A DNA stretch of 64,000 nucleotides from Rhizodiscina lignyota (taxonomy: Eukaryota > Ascomycota > Dothideomycetes > Aulographales > Rhizodiscinaceae). The notes beneath the pieces were generated by a model that ran no database searches, was not told where the DNA came from, and saw only the letters and a program-made list of their open reading frames with translations. Position 1 is the first letter of the stretch; each line of letters opens with the position of its first letter. The position numbers and the translations under genes are program-made. Of this stretch, positions 22,001 to 34,951 are shown piece by piece. The stretch is taken from contig ML978124.1 in assembly GCA_010015805.1 (NCBI GenBank), positions 2,046,001 to 2,110,000 of the forward strand, given 5' to 3'.

Positions 22001-24013
22001 CTAGTCTTCTAGCGCTAATCGGAGTAGTTTCTCGAAATTTGGCGTGCCATATCCTGTACAAAGATCGTTAGCTTTACCATCCCAGTGCTGAAGCTGTCCG
22101 ATTAAATACAACCACGACGACATACCTGTGACCGGATCCCAACCCTTTGTTGCGTTCCACCCTGCCCCCGAAATCTCCGGACCTAGCGACTTTGTGCAGC
22201 CTTTACTGCCTCCCTCGGTAATATCATTCAGAGCCGCATACGCCTTCCCATATATCCACGGATTAAGAAATCCAAGAGGTGGTTTCCCGGCAGACATGCG
22301 GGCACCGTTCAGCAGCGCTACGATGCCTGCGAATACGGGTGCCGCAGCACTTGTACCCGAGCCCACATCTGGCGCTCCATCTGAAATGACGACGTAATTA
22401 TGAGATTGGGCCGCGACGTCCGGAAACGCCCGTCCGGAGCGATTGTAGAGCCCTTGGAACTTGCCGCCAATTTTGGCGAGGTAGCCCGCCACAGCGGCCT
22501 CCTGGTACGAAGGGCGTGCGAAGTAGTTCGAGAAGCCGCCAGACGAGAGATTATTAGCGATCTCGTGGTCAAAATATCTCGTGCCCCCTACAGACGTGAT
22601 CCATGGGCACGTTGATGGGAAAACTGGGATGAACATGCTGCGGTTTTTCCCATCGTTAGACTGGCATCCAACACCCGGACCCCAGTCTCCGCTGCCGATG
22701 AGAACACTTACGCCTCGTGCTGCGAGGCTGGCGAACATGTTGCACACTGTCCGGGCGTACCCACGGGGGAGAGTCTGCTCGTCGTCGGCGTATGATATAG
22801 TCATCGTTTGGGGAAGCTCCTCATCAGGGAGATTGAGTACGAAATCGAGCCATTCAAGCCAGGGTTCGTTGAAGACTCCAGGAGGGTTGTTCAAGTCATT
22901 GATTGTGGGGCCCTGACCCCCTGTTGAGAAGACGTGGATGCGAATGGCAGTAGAAGGAGATGACAGACTTGATATCGCCATTGAGTATTCAACGTCCAGG
23001 TCCGCTTCAGGGTTCCCGGTACTAGTTTGGTTTAGGATACCGCCTGAAGCTGTTAGCGTAGTGCAAGCCAGTACAACAGATAAATAGAGTGAAATTCATA
23101 GTTAAGGCAAAAGCAATGAGAGCACGTCTACACATGGCCAAGCGCATGGTGTAGACGCCACAGTACGTCCATAAACCCATCTCCGAGTGCAATTACTAGA
23201 GGAATGATTTCACTAACCGTTTACGGACGTCCATGTGAAGTTTTTGCCATTCGCCCAGGGCGCGAATTCCTTGTTGAATTGTGCGAGGTCACCGAAGTGT
23301 GCATAATTTTCATCAAAGCTGTTGACCGCCAGCGTGTTTTCGACCCGAGGATCGATAATAACATCCTTGATGTTATATTGCTGCTGCAAGCATCGCGGTG
23401 TAATATTCTGGCTGCAGTCCGAAGTATTAACTCCTGAGGCCACTGTCCGCTTCCATAGAGGCGAGACTGTCTTTTGCAGCTGCGGACGAGGGAAGCGAGT
23501 CGTTGGTTGGATCATTTCAATATGTCGCTGCATCTCAGCTGGCACGGAGTAGTTTAGGGTTCGTATGACCGAGTTACCGCTGGGATCCTTAAAGACTTGA
23601 AATGTAGTATCCAGGAGTGCCTCCGCTTGGGAGACACTGCAATTGAACCGGATCCAGACCCCATCTTCGACAGCATCTGAGATCCCAGAAGCTGCAAACC
23701 ATTGCCGAATAGCAGAGTGAGACTGCTGTGAAGCGCCCAACAATTTTTGAACCTCGTGGCGTTTAAGGTGATGTCCATACAATTTATGGCCAGGGGTGGA
23801 GGCGTCCAAAGCGGCCTGCTCCAACGTCGCAAGATTCGATGAGGTTGTAGCAGCGTAGAGGTAAAGTAAATCCTCTGGCTGGGGATAATTGATGAAACTC
23901 CAACCTTCCGGTACACTATGTACTAAATCAAACGGCGAGGATGTGGTAGTGGCGGTGAGAAACAAACAGGAGAAAAGAAATAGCAGTGTTGTGCCACAAA
24001 AATGTGGCGCCAT
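22001..24013 (-). CDS. Secreted sedolisin-family (S53) serine-carboxyl peptidase
   Basis: Three exons (24013-23218, 23043-22126, 22053-22001) give 588 residues. The start at 24013 is chosen because MAPHFCGTTLLFLFSCLFLT is a clean signal peptide. The pro-domain (to about residue 200) contains GHKLYGHHLKRHEVQKLL. The catalytic domain has Glu and Asp in NPEADLDVEY, the oxyanion Asp in GSGDWGPGVG and nucleophile Ser in GSGTSAAAP. The spliced end restores GWDPVTGYGTPNFEKLL, the calcium-site region. The 72-bp last intron is stop-free and easy to miss. Fungal enzymes of this type are acid tripeptidyl- or endopeptidases used in external protein digestion. It is convergent with the STAND gene, 96 bp apart. 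Confidence 0.93.
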
Positions 24014-25681
24014 CACCACCGACAGCTGTGACTTCAATGACGAGCCCTGAGAGCAAGGAAAGCAGAATAATAAAGAGTAAGAGTCATGAAAGGAACTTGT
24101 TCAAATCCAAAGACCTTAATATTAAGACGGATGTGAGGGCCGTATGTATGACCGCCGCAGTCTCTCCTCCATGGCTGGTCACTTGCGTAAGAGACGCGGG
24201 CTTCCACCGAGGCTTGAATCTGGTGTCAGGGTCGAATACGACTTCTCGGGTCCTAACTTATACCATATGAGATAAGAGATCGTCCTTGAGCAAGACGTTG
24301 CACAGGCGGAGAAATTCATCCCAAATTTCAGGCTGATCATTGGAAGAACAAGAACTGGGGGCGCGCCGCATTTTGCCTTTTGGAGGCTCAGGATTTCAGC
24401 TTGCTGTGCGCCGTGGAGAACGTCTGACTTGTCCAGGTACCGACTGACGCAAAGAGATGATGTATTCACTCGTCATCATGTCCGGAGATGCACTGGCTTT
24501 GTATCTCAATTGCCCTGCGAGAATAAGACTCGGCCGCAAATTGCAGGGTTCAATCCGAGATGGGGAATTGGGGATTAACCCTTTTAGGTTAGGGGTAACG
24601 ACACAGGTATATGCAGTCTTAATTTCTTGTTAATTTTAAAACGGCCTTCGTGGTGAGGTTTACCCATTACGGCGTACTTCCATAATTACCACAGTCTCGT
24701 AACTTGATACAGGTAGAAGTCCGGACTGCCGGCGCCCAGCAAAGGCAATGGCATAGGGTAGGCATGCGATGTTGAAATGCTACTGCCACACACTGTACAC
24801 ACCAACTACGAATTAAAGGGAGGACCCATTCAGGCAGGCTTTCCAACGTAGAGGCCAATCAAAGAAGAAGTCATGCCCCATAGTGGCAGATAGGCTCGGC
24901 CGATACATGATCTGAACGTGGAATCCAGTATGGCATAGTATATCTTATGTTATATGTCTTCTATTGTCGTCTTATTTTGAGCACGATACGAGGAAGGCAC
25001 AGAGAGTGCTCTGAACGAGTTTATTGAAAGGAGAACAATATATATGGAAAGAAGAGACGCTCATATACAATCTGCGTGTTATAAAGTCTGTGGCGTCGAA
25101 GTGGAAAAGTGGAAAGGGAGGCTCGAGTACCCTGGCGATAACACCCTCTGACAAAATTGAAAGAAGTCGTCGTGTTCTTCTCCGGGGCGAACTGTGACTA
25201 CATATATATAGATACAGACCCGTGCAAGGGTTCACCAACCACAACATCCGGATTTCCCTCCAAAAGGAAGGAAATGTGTTTCGAAGACCCCACAGAAGGG
25301 AATGATGCCGAACGCTCGTCTCCTCAGATCGATTGAGATTGGTAAGGCCAGATCTCGTAAGCTTCGCATCCGCGTGCGGGTGGCTTGGAGAGGGACTCCT
25401 GCCGTGTGCAGCATAAGTTCTCAAACGCTCACAAAAAGCCTGGAGACGGTTATCTTAGCGCACATCACATCTTCAACGACCATGCCATGCACGGGATATG
25501 TCGATCGTTCATACGACGCAAGCTGCTGATGCTCAAAAAGCGGTCTTGGGACCTTCAGAGAAAAATCATTCCAATTTCGCTGACCGTGTGTATCACAAAA
25601 TAAAGCCCTTGCAGCAGACAAGCCAGTGGAGCGCCTTTCATGATGCGGTCATAAAAATACAACCAAGGAAATAGGTCCCAC
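24014..25681. other. Intergenic, no gene seen
   Basis: About 1.7 kb upstream of the sedolisin gene. Frames of up to 150 codons lack domains and signal features; none is supported. Confidence 0.55.
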
Positions 25682-28600
25682 TCATTCACGATCCCTATCT
25701 TTCCTCCTCCTCACCACATCCTCAAGCACCTGCAGTCTCTCTTTCGTAACCTTGATCGCCTCTTCCACCTCCCGCTCTCTCATATCGCTCGCCACATCTT
25801 TCCTCTCCTTCTCCTTCAAGCTCTCCCAAATCCTATCGCCCGCTCCACCAACACCGTCGCTGCCGACTCGACTCTCCAACCACCTCCACAATTCCCCTTC
25901 TTCCCGCCTCCACATCTCCTCGTACGCAGCCATTCGCGCAGGACTCATTCTCCCAGCGCCAAACAGGCCCACATCGCCAGGAACAGCAGGTTGCCGTATC
26001 CACATCCAGAACACCATAATGCATAGAATCCCGACGAGGAGTCTCGTGCCACCGACCAGATCGACCACAGGGCCCAGCAGACCGTGAAGAGGCTCGAACA
26101 AGCCCCAATTTGGATCGTTGCGTTGAATCGTTGGCGTACCGGCAGTACCAACTATGGCAACCGCATCTTGATCGACAGCGATGTCAGCCTCCTTCTTTCC
26201 GCGCTTCTTTGCGCCCTTGAGGCCCTTCGTGAGCGACTTCGGCGTGGACGCTTTCGCAACAACAGCAGCGCGAAGTGCGGTAATGAGGTCTTTGACATAT
26301 TGATTCTGGCCGTCGTTGGCGGCTTTCTCAATCGGACCTGATATCCTCCAGTCAGTACTATCTTCAATAATCAGGGTCTGAAAATTTACCTTTCAACCAA
26401 CTCTTGCCGCTCCACTCAATGGTGCAGTTTGCGATCATCCTTGTGCTATTACCCGGGCCCCACATCAGGCAATACCTAGTCTTAACAACGAAGATGTTGC
26501 CACTAGGCACGTCCGGATTCTGCGTTGCGCAGCTGACCGTGACAGCCTTCTCGAGGTCGAATTGCTCGAGTGTTTGGCTGATGACGCACTTCGTCTGTTT
26601 GGGACCAATGCTGCCGGTTAGCGGCTTGATATAGCTATAATTCATCGACTTTTTCGAGTCATCAAGGCCCTTCTTGTCGTCCTCTAATTGTAAGTCCATT
26701 GACTTTTGGTCGTCAATGAGCCATCGTCGCATCCACGTGCCACTGGCCGGGCCGAACATCATGCTGTACACTTTTCCGAGCGGAGCTGGAATTGTGGTAT
26801 CAATGAGGAGCTTCTCGAGGTGAGCGCCTTCATCGCCACATGCTGTCGCTTCATGCGATTGAGGACCTGGGTAGTCTGCACTCGCAGTCGCTCCAGCCAC
26901 TACAGCCTCCACAGCATCGATGACCTTTGCAGCGCCTCCAGCTACAGTCGCGCCAATAACAGCGGCACTCGTCTTTCGAGTTCCTCCGTTTTCGTCATCA
27001 GCTCCAGTAGCATCAACGCCGTTTGCGTCTCCAGCCTCCCCAGCGAAGCTCCCATCGCCCTCTTCTTCCTCCGCATCCTCATCATAAACATCATCCTCGC
27101 TCTCATCCAAGGAATCATCCTCACCATCCGATGGAACAATGCTACCCGCCTTCTCCGTCTTATCACCAGTGCCACCCGCATCATCGAGCGTAACTCCATT
27201 CAAGCTACTCTTCAGATTCGGATGGCTAATCTTCCAGATGTTGATGAGCAGATCATACGTCGTATCTCTGCTCACCAAGCTGGCGAAGACATTCCTGGCA
27301 TGCAACGTCTGCACGACAATCGCGTTTGGGAAAATCACAGCAGTGCTTTTCTTCTCCACGGACACAATCTCATCGAATGAGATGACGAGATTGGTGACCC
27401 AACCTAGGATGTTGCTGCTAAAGCACACGTGCCCCTCAGAAATGTATAGACGTCCTTGAAGAAGGATATCGCGCTGCAGCGCTGCGGAATAGTCTTCGAT
27501 GAGATAGTCGTCTTCAGGTACGCTTCTGAACAGCTGATGGAAATCGCGATTGCGCTTAGGATTTGCGACCGCAAAACCCGTCAACTTCGGTCCTGGATTT
27601 AGTTGCGGATTTGCTAAGGCAGCAGTACTCGCACTTATCGCCGCGGCAATCGTATTGCCCGTCGTCGCGCTGCTGCCACGATGCCGTCGTTTCCGACGTT
27701 CAGAGACACGGCTGCGGATGCTGCCTGTACGCCGAATCCCGCTCTCCTCATTGAAGACGGATTGCGCGCGCCCTGGTGTTTGTATGCCCGGATCCGAGAG
27801 ACCTGCTATCGATAGTGGGCGCTCTGCTTTCTCTGCGCCTGTGCCTCCGACTTTGTCCCCGTTTGTGTAGGCTGCTGAGATTGCTTTGGCCGCAGCATCG
27901 TCTTCCGCTGTTGCTAGTACCTCTTCCGTTTGAACCACGGTGCCGTTCGTCGCGGTGCTGTCTGACATGTCTGATTTTGTAAGCTTGATCGCTGGCTCTA
28001 GAGGTGCGTCTGCGATGCCGAGGTGACTCAGGCTGAGATTGCCCGAGCCAAGAGTCTCGACTGCGAGCTGCCGCTTTTCCTGCGGACTGTCGCTCGCAGT
28101 AGTTTCTTCGGTCGATGCGCTCTCCGATAGTATGACCTCCTCACCACCAGCCTGTCCAGTCTTTTCCGCTTGATCAGGTCCTGTCCCACTTCTGCTTCGC
28201 TGGCCAGATATCAAAGAAGGGTTTAAGATTGAGTTGGTGAGCTGATTTGCCGCGTTTTGCGTAGCGGAGAAGAAAGACCCAAAGAAACCACTCGTACCAG
28301 TAGGATTCTGAGTTGTGGTGAGAGAGCCTCCAGGTGTCTTTATTTCCTCGATCGTTGGTGTAAGTGGTGGCGCTATTGAATTTGATAGCTTACTGGGAGG
28401 GATGCTGTTCGACCTCGTACGGCGGGTGGAGAGGCTCGCAGGTGGAGAACCTTTCGACCCCGCCTTAGGCGTGGATTGTGTAGAGATGTTGTGTTTCGGA
28501 TCGGTAGGTGTAGGTGGTGTAACGAGTGTAGTAGGCGTGTCACCCAGCCGGCCCGGCGGGGTGGACGGAAGATTCTTGGTGATTATGTTCTGCGGAGTCT

Positions 28601-29827
28601 TTGGTCTTGCATTTGCACTGTTCGATCCAGCATTTGATCTCTCGCTATCGTTTATGGTCTTTGCGATAGGTTGAGGGGGTTGTGGAAGCGTCTCCTCCTT
28701 GTCGCCTTCAACGACGACCCCACCACCACCTCCCTTACCACTCTTGCTTTGTTTAGAGTCTTCCCTCAAAGACGTATTCGACGATTTCCGCGACGGTGTA
28801 AGAGCTTCCTTGAGCCGGCCAACAGGGCTGGTACTCCGCTTGACCAGTGAAGGTGCGGCGAGAGTGTCAGCCTTCTTGGTCGCCAGGGTGTCTAAGGATT
28901 GGACGGATTCGATGGCAGGTTGTTTCTCCTGCGAAGTATCAATGCTTTCCGCCGGTATCAAGGGCGAAGAGAGCGTTAGATATCCGGCATGGGAGTCGCG
29001 TGTAGTGATCGGTGGTCGAGTGGATCGTCTGCGAGTCGGATGATGCGCGTTAGCAACAGAATGCTGATGACGCGAGAGCCAAGCTGCCTAGTTCTATGGG
29101 GCTGAAGGGGAACTAGAAATGAATCTCAAACAACGAAGAAGAATGGAACTCCAAACGAGAGAAGCAGGCGAGCAGTGGTCAAGGTCACCAGGCCGTTCGT
29201 GGTAATGCTTGCGGCGGCAGTTGTGGGTGCATTGGTCATGACGAGGGGGGCATATCGTACAGCTGAGGTCCAGCGCACATCCTAGACCGAGCCGCACGCT
29301 CAAGCCACAGCTCGGAATTGTGGAGAACTGCGCAAGCACACGACATCTGCGTCTGAGCAGGAAGAAACATAAACTTACGGGCCTGGGTCTGAATCTTCTG
29401 TCAGAAGACTGCTGGATATGCTCGCCGAGTGCTCGAGCGAATCTTCGCTCTTGCTCGTTCCAAATATATTCGAGCCGTTCGCGCCTCGGCCTGGAGGCAG
29501 AGCAGTGTCCACCACGTCCTGAATTCCGTCTTTACCATTCTGCTGTTTGCTCCTCCGTCTATTTCCCGGAAGCCTGACCGACAATCGTCTGCCTGAACCG
29601 CCTCCATCATCCCGCGACCGGACTCTGTCCTTCAGCCTTTCGAATGGACTTTGTCCGTCGCTGGACGTCCTTCTGAGATCGAGTTGTTGGTCAGAGCTAG
29701 GGTCGCTGCTCCCCGTAACAGAACTTGTAGCAGACTTGTCGCCTTTGTCCTTCTTAGCTTTCTTCGGTCGTATGAGGTTTGAGATGCTGCCTCGGCGGCG
29801 CTCAGTGGGAGGGGTGGGGATATCCAT
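25682..29827 (-). CDS. GRAM and VASt domain protein, Lam/Ltc-type ER sterol-transfer protein
   Basis: Three exons (29827-29379, 29028-26390, 26337-25682) give 1247 residues. The first intron is long (350 bp), but the phase and the branch TTGCTAAC support it. The N-terminal 640 residues are Ser/Thr/Pro-rich and disordered. The GRAM domain (about 645-760) starts NRDFHQLFRSVPEDDYLIEDY and includes LYISEGHVCFSSNILGW. The single VASt (StART-like) domain (about 880-1040) starts LEKLLIDTTIPAPLGKVYSM and runs through IEWSGKSWLKG into PIEKAANDGQNQYV. One transmembrane helix, LLVGILCIMVFWMWI, lies near residue 1130, followed by a charged coiled-coil tail. Yeast relatives anchor in the ER at contact sites and move sterol from the plasma membrane. 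It has one VASt domain, unlike Ysp2, which has two. Start ATG 29827 is preferred for its GCT context; no upstream ATG was resolved. Confidence 0.9.
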
Positions 29828-30381
29828 AGCCACGCCCCGCCTTATAGCGATCCGTGAAGTAGATGGGATAGAGGGCGAGTGGTGATTGTCAAAGAGACAT
29901 TTCACAAACCCGATTGAGCGCGTCTCCTTTACGCGACTCGGTGAGAGCGGTGTGCGACAGGGCGATGCCTCAGTCCAGTACGGGGTGGACAAGGATCCAC
30001 GTGAGGGGCCAGTCGATGTCGCGAATGGGTAGTGGTGATTCGGCGGCCGCAGAGTGACGCGGATGTTGTATTATAACGGTGGTTAGTTCCAGGAGGTTGC
30101 GCGACGAAGATGCATTAATCGTGCAAAGGGATAGGAGCTCGCGACGTGTGCAATGGACGTTGGACCGATTGTAGGAATGGAAGCGTGCATATGATCTCAT
30201 GCCGACCCTGGTGTGCTCTTTGACCGAAAGATGCAGCGCACCGCTCGCACCTGACACGCCGCAGGTACCCATGACAATTTCTTGCCGTTACAAAACATCT
30301 CTCCCATTGCACATTACACACATTCGCGTCTGACGTTCAGCTATGATAACGATACGGTGACCGCGACTCCGACAAGCCAAA
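29828..30381. promoter_or_regulatory. Divergent promoter region
   Basis: 550 bp separate the starts of the Lam-type gene (minus) and the MIT-like gene (plus), so both promoters must lie here. No specific site is claimed. Confidence 0.5.
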
Positions 30382-32326
30382 ATGGAGACTGCTCCGCTGA
30401 CTCTAGTGCGTCACTCCGCAACTTTAATCACACCTCTAGATTGACAAGTACCTCCCAGGCGCATTCTCACGCCCGAACCGCGTCGCGAGAAACACAGCTC
30501 TCGAATCATACCGCTGCCAGTAAAGAACATGAACTCGCGGCCGAGCAGTTTGCCAAAGCCGCGCAAGGCACCGGCGACAGTCTGGTCAGCTTCGACTTGG
30601 AAGAGTTGCTTGTCTTACCTGAATACTGATCTTTGCTTAGGCATTCCGCACCCTCAAACTCCTCGAAGAAGAACACCTGAAACTTGCGCGCATCATCAAA
30701 GTACGATCAGCACAGCCTGCCGTAAGTGCCGTGAACGAAGACGATCCGACCGCGCTCCCCGCCTCCTCAGCAGCAGCAACAGCCGCCTCCAGTTCTCTTG
30801 TATCATCCTCGAAAGACCGAAGAACTCGCACAACTTCACCGGTGAGTGCGAGACGACAGACGACGCGTGACCTCTCTTCCTCCATCGTCAGCAATCTCGC
30901 GACCGCACGGGGCAAACCAGCGGGACAGCAAAGGCGAGGAGTACCTGCATTACCGGAGGTATCTACACAGAATGCAGGAGGAAGACTATACAGGCAGCAA
31001 GATGGGCAGCCATCAGCAGAAGGAAGAGGAGCACGATCTCCACAGAGGCAGAGACATGCGCCTCCATTCCAAGCGGACTCGATACCGGAAGAAGATTCCA
31101 CGCAGCAGTCACCAGCGACAGCTGACGAAGGTTTTAATCGCTTCTTCACCACATTTGAGAACCTCTTCTCCAAGATCTCACCTTCTCTGGCGTTTACGAC
31201 TCTCCCCCTTTCTCCCGGAACTGTAGCCACACCCACCGACGCTCGTCCATCATCTTCACACAAGGCGACTTCACCTTCTCGCACACGCTCTCGCGCTGGA
31301 ACAACTACCCGCACCGCCAATGCGCCAGACGAACCAGATCTGAACGAGCTCATCTCAAAACCCGCTCTCCGCGCACTTCGCGACGAAGCTGGTTTCCCAA
31401 TCACACAAGAGAGCTTCTACGTTGTCCCGCCATCTGGTGGTACTGTATCGTATGCTAGCATGCTACAACAGCAACGGGGCGAGGAGCTCGGTGATGGCAT
31501 TGACCGTCCGAACATCCCAAGTCCGATCATCGAAGGCGACGAGACGGAGGGCGCAAACACCCGAGCACACAAGTCACAATCCAACTCCGCAGATGCAGAT
31601 GAGTTTGTCGACGCAAAAGAATCATTTGGTCCACCGTCTCCGCTGTCAACGCGCAACAGCGCGAATCTGAAGAAGAGTGGGAAGAAGACCAGTCTTTCGA
31701 GGCAAGGATCTGGAGGTGGAAAAGTCTCGTTCGGGAGCAAGAAGACACCGGAAGAACTGGAGCTAGAGAACGAGACGTTGAGGCAGATATTGAATGAGCA
31801 CAGCAAGAGGCTGCAGATGTGGGAGGCACAGAGTCAAAGCCAGACAGCAGCACTGCGAATGGCGGAGAGCTTCAGAGCGAAGGACTTCCAGCAAAGTCCA
31901 CTTTCTGCTGGTGTCGGTGGAGTAGGCAATGACGGCATCCCAAGTTCGAGGAAGCCAGCTGCTCTGCCGCGAAAGGATGGCACGGAGAAAGAAGCTGCTG
32001 CGCAGCTCGCAGTTGGCGAAGACGCTCTCGCAAGGGTCGCAGCGCTAGAGTCCCGGCTCTCTGCTGAAACTGCGAGGAGGGAAGAGATGGAGCGCGCGGA
32101 GAAGAAGGCGAAGGCGGAGAACGCCAAGTTGCAGGTCGTGGTAGGGAAGTATAGGGAGAGGTGGGAGCAGCTGAAGCAAGGTGCGAGGGAGAGGCAGAGT
32201 AAGAGAGCAGAAGCTTCCAGCACGCCGGCAATACAAGAAGAAAGCGAGCACGAGCAGAAGTCGAAGGAGAGTCTGGTGAAGGAGACGGCCAATGAGGCGA
32301 ATGGCAAGGCTACTACTACTTCGTAG
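30382..32326 (+). CDS. MIT-like and coiled-coil protein
   Basis: Three exons (30382-30405, 30459-30584, 30641-32326) give 611 residues in phase. The start METAPLTL is a 24-bp first exon. The next exon joins into SKEHELAAEQFAKAAQG and, across the second intron (donor GTCAGC), to AFRTLKLLEEEHLKLARIIK. That three-helix pattern looks like an MIT domain, which in other proteins binds ESCRT-III tails. A long Ser/Pro-rich disordered middle follows, with the more conserved ELISKPALRALRDEAGFPITQESFYVVP. Two coiled coils follow (PEELELENETLRQILNEHSKRLQMWE and the Glu/Lys-rich stretch near 32050-32180). The MIT call is from pattern only. The tiny first exon is the least certain part; an alternative upstream start in the same frame exists. 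Confidence 0.7.
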
Positions 32327-33190
32327 TTCGATATTAGAAATACGATTGCCGAGTAGAATCGGCGCTCTTGTCTGAAGCTGTGCTACAGAGGCCTTGCCGG
32401 CGCGAGGCAGGGCCCACACGCGCGGAGCAGAATGTCAAGTTCAGCATTTCGAAGACGACCAGAATCAGGTGCAGCCTTACAACAAGACTTGGGATCGAAA
32501 ACCAGCAATAGTAATCACATTCCTTGCCAATAAGTTGTCGATGGGGTTGCCGGCCAATCTCTTTTACCAGGCTGGGGACCGAGACTGAGTATTCTCTGAA
32601 GGTGCTAAAAGAGCTGATAGTAGCTTTCAAGACGGCTATGATGTAAGGCCTCTACAGCTACCTCCTAGTAAGGGTGTCGATGTTTTCAACTGTGTGCTAT
32701 TGTCATGAAAAGTCTAAAGAAGTTATGACTCAGCCCTTCGGAGGGGATCTCGCTGTCCTTGAAGTGCAAAAACTGGACATTTTTAGGCATGACAGCTTAT
32801 CCGGCTGCTTGGGTGTATAGCGTCTGTAACTAGCACGGTGCACAAGTGTTTCAGTGGTAAAGTTATTACTGTATACACTCTTAAGGACGTAGAACTGCGC
32901 TTTCAGATATAGTCTCGCCAAAATTGAGATACACTCAAATGAACGCAAGACCAAGCATTCTGGGATAGTCTCGATATTTCTGAAGAGCAAGAGCTGTGTG
33001 CCCTTGGGGGTTACAGTTTACCCATCGGCAAGCTGTCTCATCATCCACGAGGCATTCTAGACCTAAATGTTCGTTCGAGATACCAATCTCGACGATGTCG
33101 GATTCTAAGCCTGCGCCTCTTTGCCAATATGTGCATCGAATATATGTAGACGAATTACCGCCGTGTCGTGCTCTTATTTTCACTTCTAGG
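32327..33190. other. Convergent 3' intergenic region
   Basis: About 860 bp between the 3' ends of the MIT-like gene and the PLC gene. No gene seen. Confidence 0.6.
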
Positions 33191-34951
33191 TCAGAGATAC
33201 TCAATATCGAACTTCACAAGAAGGGAACATTGCGTTTCTCCTCCCTTCAAGTCGAGCATGCGTATAAAACTCCAGCCGGAGTTCACATACATCAGCCGCA
33301 CCGCTCCAGCCGTGAGAATCGGATTCCTCGCAAAGCTATCGTCGCTCTTGATGAGTATGCGAAGGAATGCCAAATCGTTGTCCTCATACTCCCATTCCAG
33401 ATGTTCGTCCCAGACGGGATCTGTTTGCGGCGGGTTCTCCCCCGAATGGAGGAAGCCGAGCTTGTGCTGCTTGTAAGGGGACGTTTTCCGCTTCGGCGGT
33501 TCAGCATCAAGGTTATCTGGATGGACAAGTGTACATGTAACGTAAGGTTTGATATCCTTCGGCTCGCCGCCTGCTGGCACAGGGACATCAGTGGCGCCTG
33601 CGACGTGGAGCCGCAATCTCTTCTGCATCCCAGTGCTCAGCTTCCCATCACCCCCGGCGCGAAGTGCAGCAGGCTTTAAGACGTATCCCTCCGAGCCGCT
33701 GAACAGGGCCTCGTTGATCTGCATGCTTGCACCGAAGGTTTGCCAATTTAGCGCGGCAATTTGAGCTCCCACACCCCAGTGCAGCACGGGGTTGATGTTT
33801 GAGGAAGAGATTCGAGTACCTTTGGGGTACACGCGCATGAGATGTCTAGCATTGTGGAGGGAGATCTTGGCGCTATGGGTCGGCATGAGTGATGCCAGTC
33901 CAGACTCGGAAACGTTGATTAAGTGATGACGTGGGCCATTCTTCATTTGAACCTCTTCGAACCATGAGTTGTCGACAGGTTTGACTGATTGGGCGTAGAC
34001 GCCTAGAGCTGCGAGCTCAGGAATGATGATACTCGTAGCGGTCTCCTTCACCTTCTCATCATACGCCTTGCGAGCTTCTCTTTCATCCTCGGGCTCGCCT
34101 TCCGCATCCTCTTCCTGCTCTTCCTCCTCCTCAGCGATCTTAGCCTTTTCATCCGGAAGGTGAAATTCGACGATGAGGGCTACTTTTGAGCCTAGCTCAT
34201 GAAGGGATACATTTTCATCCGAGCCTTCTTGCTCTCGATGACCCTCTTCACGAACAGCTTTACTCAGAAGACGTTCACCCAAGACCTCTTTCATGATATT
34301 CACGAGTGCCTGCTGGCCTTCAGCGCTGCAATGATTTTCGAGGGAGATGAGGATAGGAGCAGCTCGATAGCCTTGCTGATCGACAGAATCTGCCGCTTCT
34401 TTGTCCACAACATCACGAATGGTTTCGCAGACTTTGCGGAACGGAATATGTGATACAAGAGTGTACCCGTGCGTCACTTTTGGCTCGTCTTTGTTGTCGT
34501 CGTTGTCCCAGGCATCGATTTCGACGCAGCGTGCTCCCGCGTTAAGAGCTACCTTGTAAGCATCGGCTGACGAAGACCCGTAGAGCTGATGGGCCATCAA
34601 GTAGGTGTTGTGGCTTGAGCTGATGAAGTACTCTGGAAGAGGGTACGATCTGTCCACAACTTGAGGTGGGACAATGACATGCGGCTTGTCGAGGAGAGCG
34701 CGTACAGCGGGTGTGACTGTGTCATCGTCGTCCAGGCCAGCCTCTTCCTCCGAGAGCACATTTTCGTCCACGAGAAACGATCGCAAAGCATGACTGGCTC
34801 TGAGCTTGTTCTTGGTGATCGCACTTTGCCTGCCACCGTGACCGCCTCCGGCGACGCTGGTGTAGTCTATCTCTTCTCCCTTGTCCTCGTCATCTTCCTT
34901 GCGGGAGAATGGGCTAAATTTAGCAAATTTCGAGGTGAGCGCGGAAGCCAT
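33191..34951 (-). CDS. PLC1: Phosphoinositide-specific phospholipase C, delta-like
   Basis: Single-exon gene of 586 residues. It hydrolyses phosphatidylinositol 4,5-bisphosphate to inositol trisphosphate and diacylglycerol. The X box contains the catalytic His in YFISSSHNTYLMAHQLYG, then AGARCVEIDAWD and a second active-site region VTHGYTLVSHIPFRKV. Next come APILISLENHCSAEGQQ, an acidic linker (EEEEEQEEDAEGEPEDERE) between X and Y, and a Y box ending VGAQIAALNWQTFGASMQIN. The C-terminal C2 domain starts LRLHVAGATDVPVP and ends MLDLKGGETQCSLLVKFDIEYL. There is no PH domain; the N-terminal 100 residues are short and only faintly EF-hand-like. Calcium signalling through such enzymes lies upstream of calcineurin, to which the CRZ1 product in this window responds. 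Confidence 0.93.
   Translation of the reverse strand: MASALTSKFAKFSPFSRKEDDEDKGEEIDYTSVAGGGHGGRQSAITKNKLRASHALRSFLVDENVLSEEEAGLDDDDTVTPAVRALLDKPHVIVPPQVVDRSYPLPEYFISSSHNTYLMAHQLYGSSSADAYKVALNAGARCVEIDAWDNDDNKDEPKVTHGYTLVSHIPFRKVCETIRDVVDKEAADSVDQQGYRAAPILISLENHCSAEGQQALVNIMKEVLGERLLSKAVREEGHREQEGSDENVSLHELGSKVALIVEFHLPDEKAKIAEEEEEQEEDAEGEPEDEREARKAYDEKVKETATSIIIPELAALGVYAQSVKPVDNSWFEEVQMKNGPRHHLINVSESGLASLMPTHSAKISLHNARHLMRVYPKGTRISSSNINPVLHWGVGAQIAALNWQTFGASMQINEALFSGSEGYVLKPAALRAGGDGKLSTGMQKRLRLHVAGATDVPVPAGGEPKDIKPYVTCTLVHPDNLDAEPPKRKTSPYKQHKLGFLHSGENPPQTDPVWDEHLEWEYEDNDLAFLRILIKSDDSFARNPILTAGAVRLMYVNSGWSFIRMLDLKGGETQCSLLVKFDIEYL

Noticed and set aside
24972-25424. 150-codon minus-strand frame
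   Set aside because: No domain or signal peptide, ATG context not distinctive, and overlapping frames on the other strand are similar in length.
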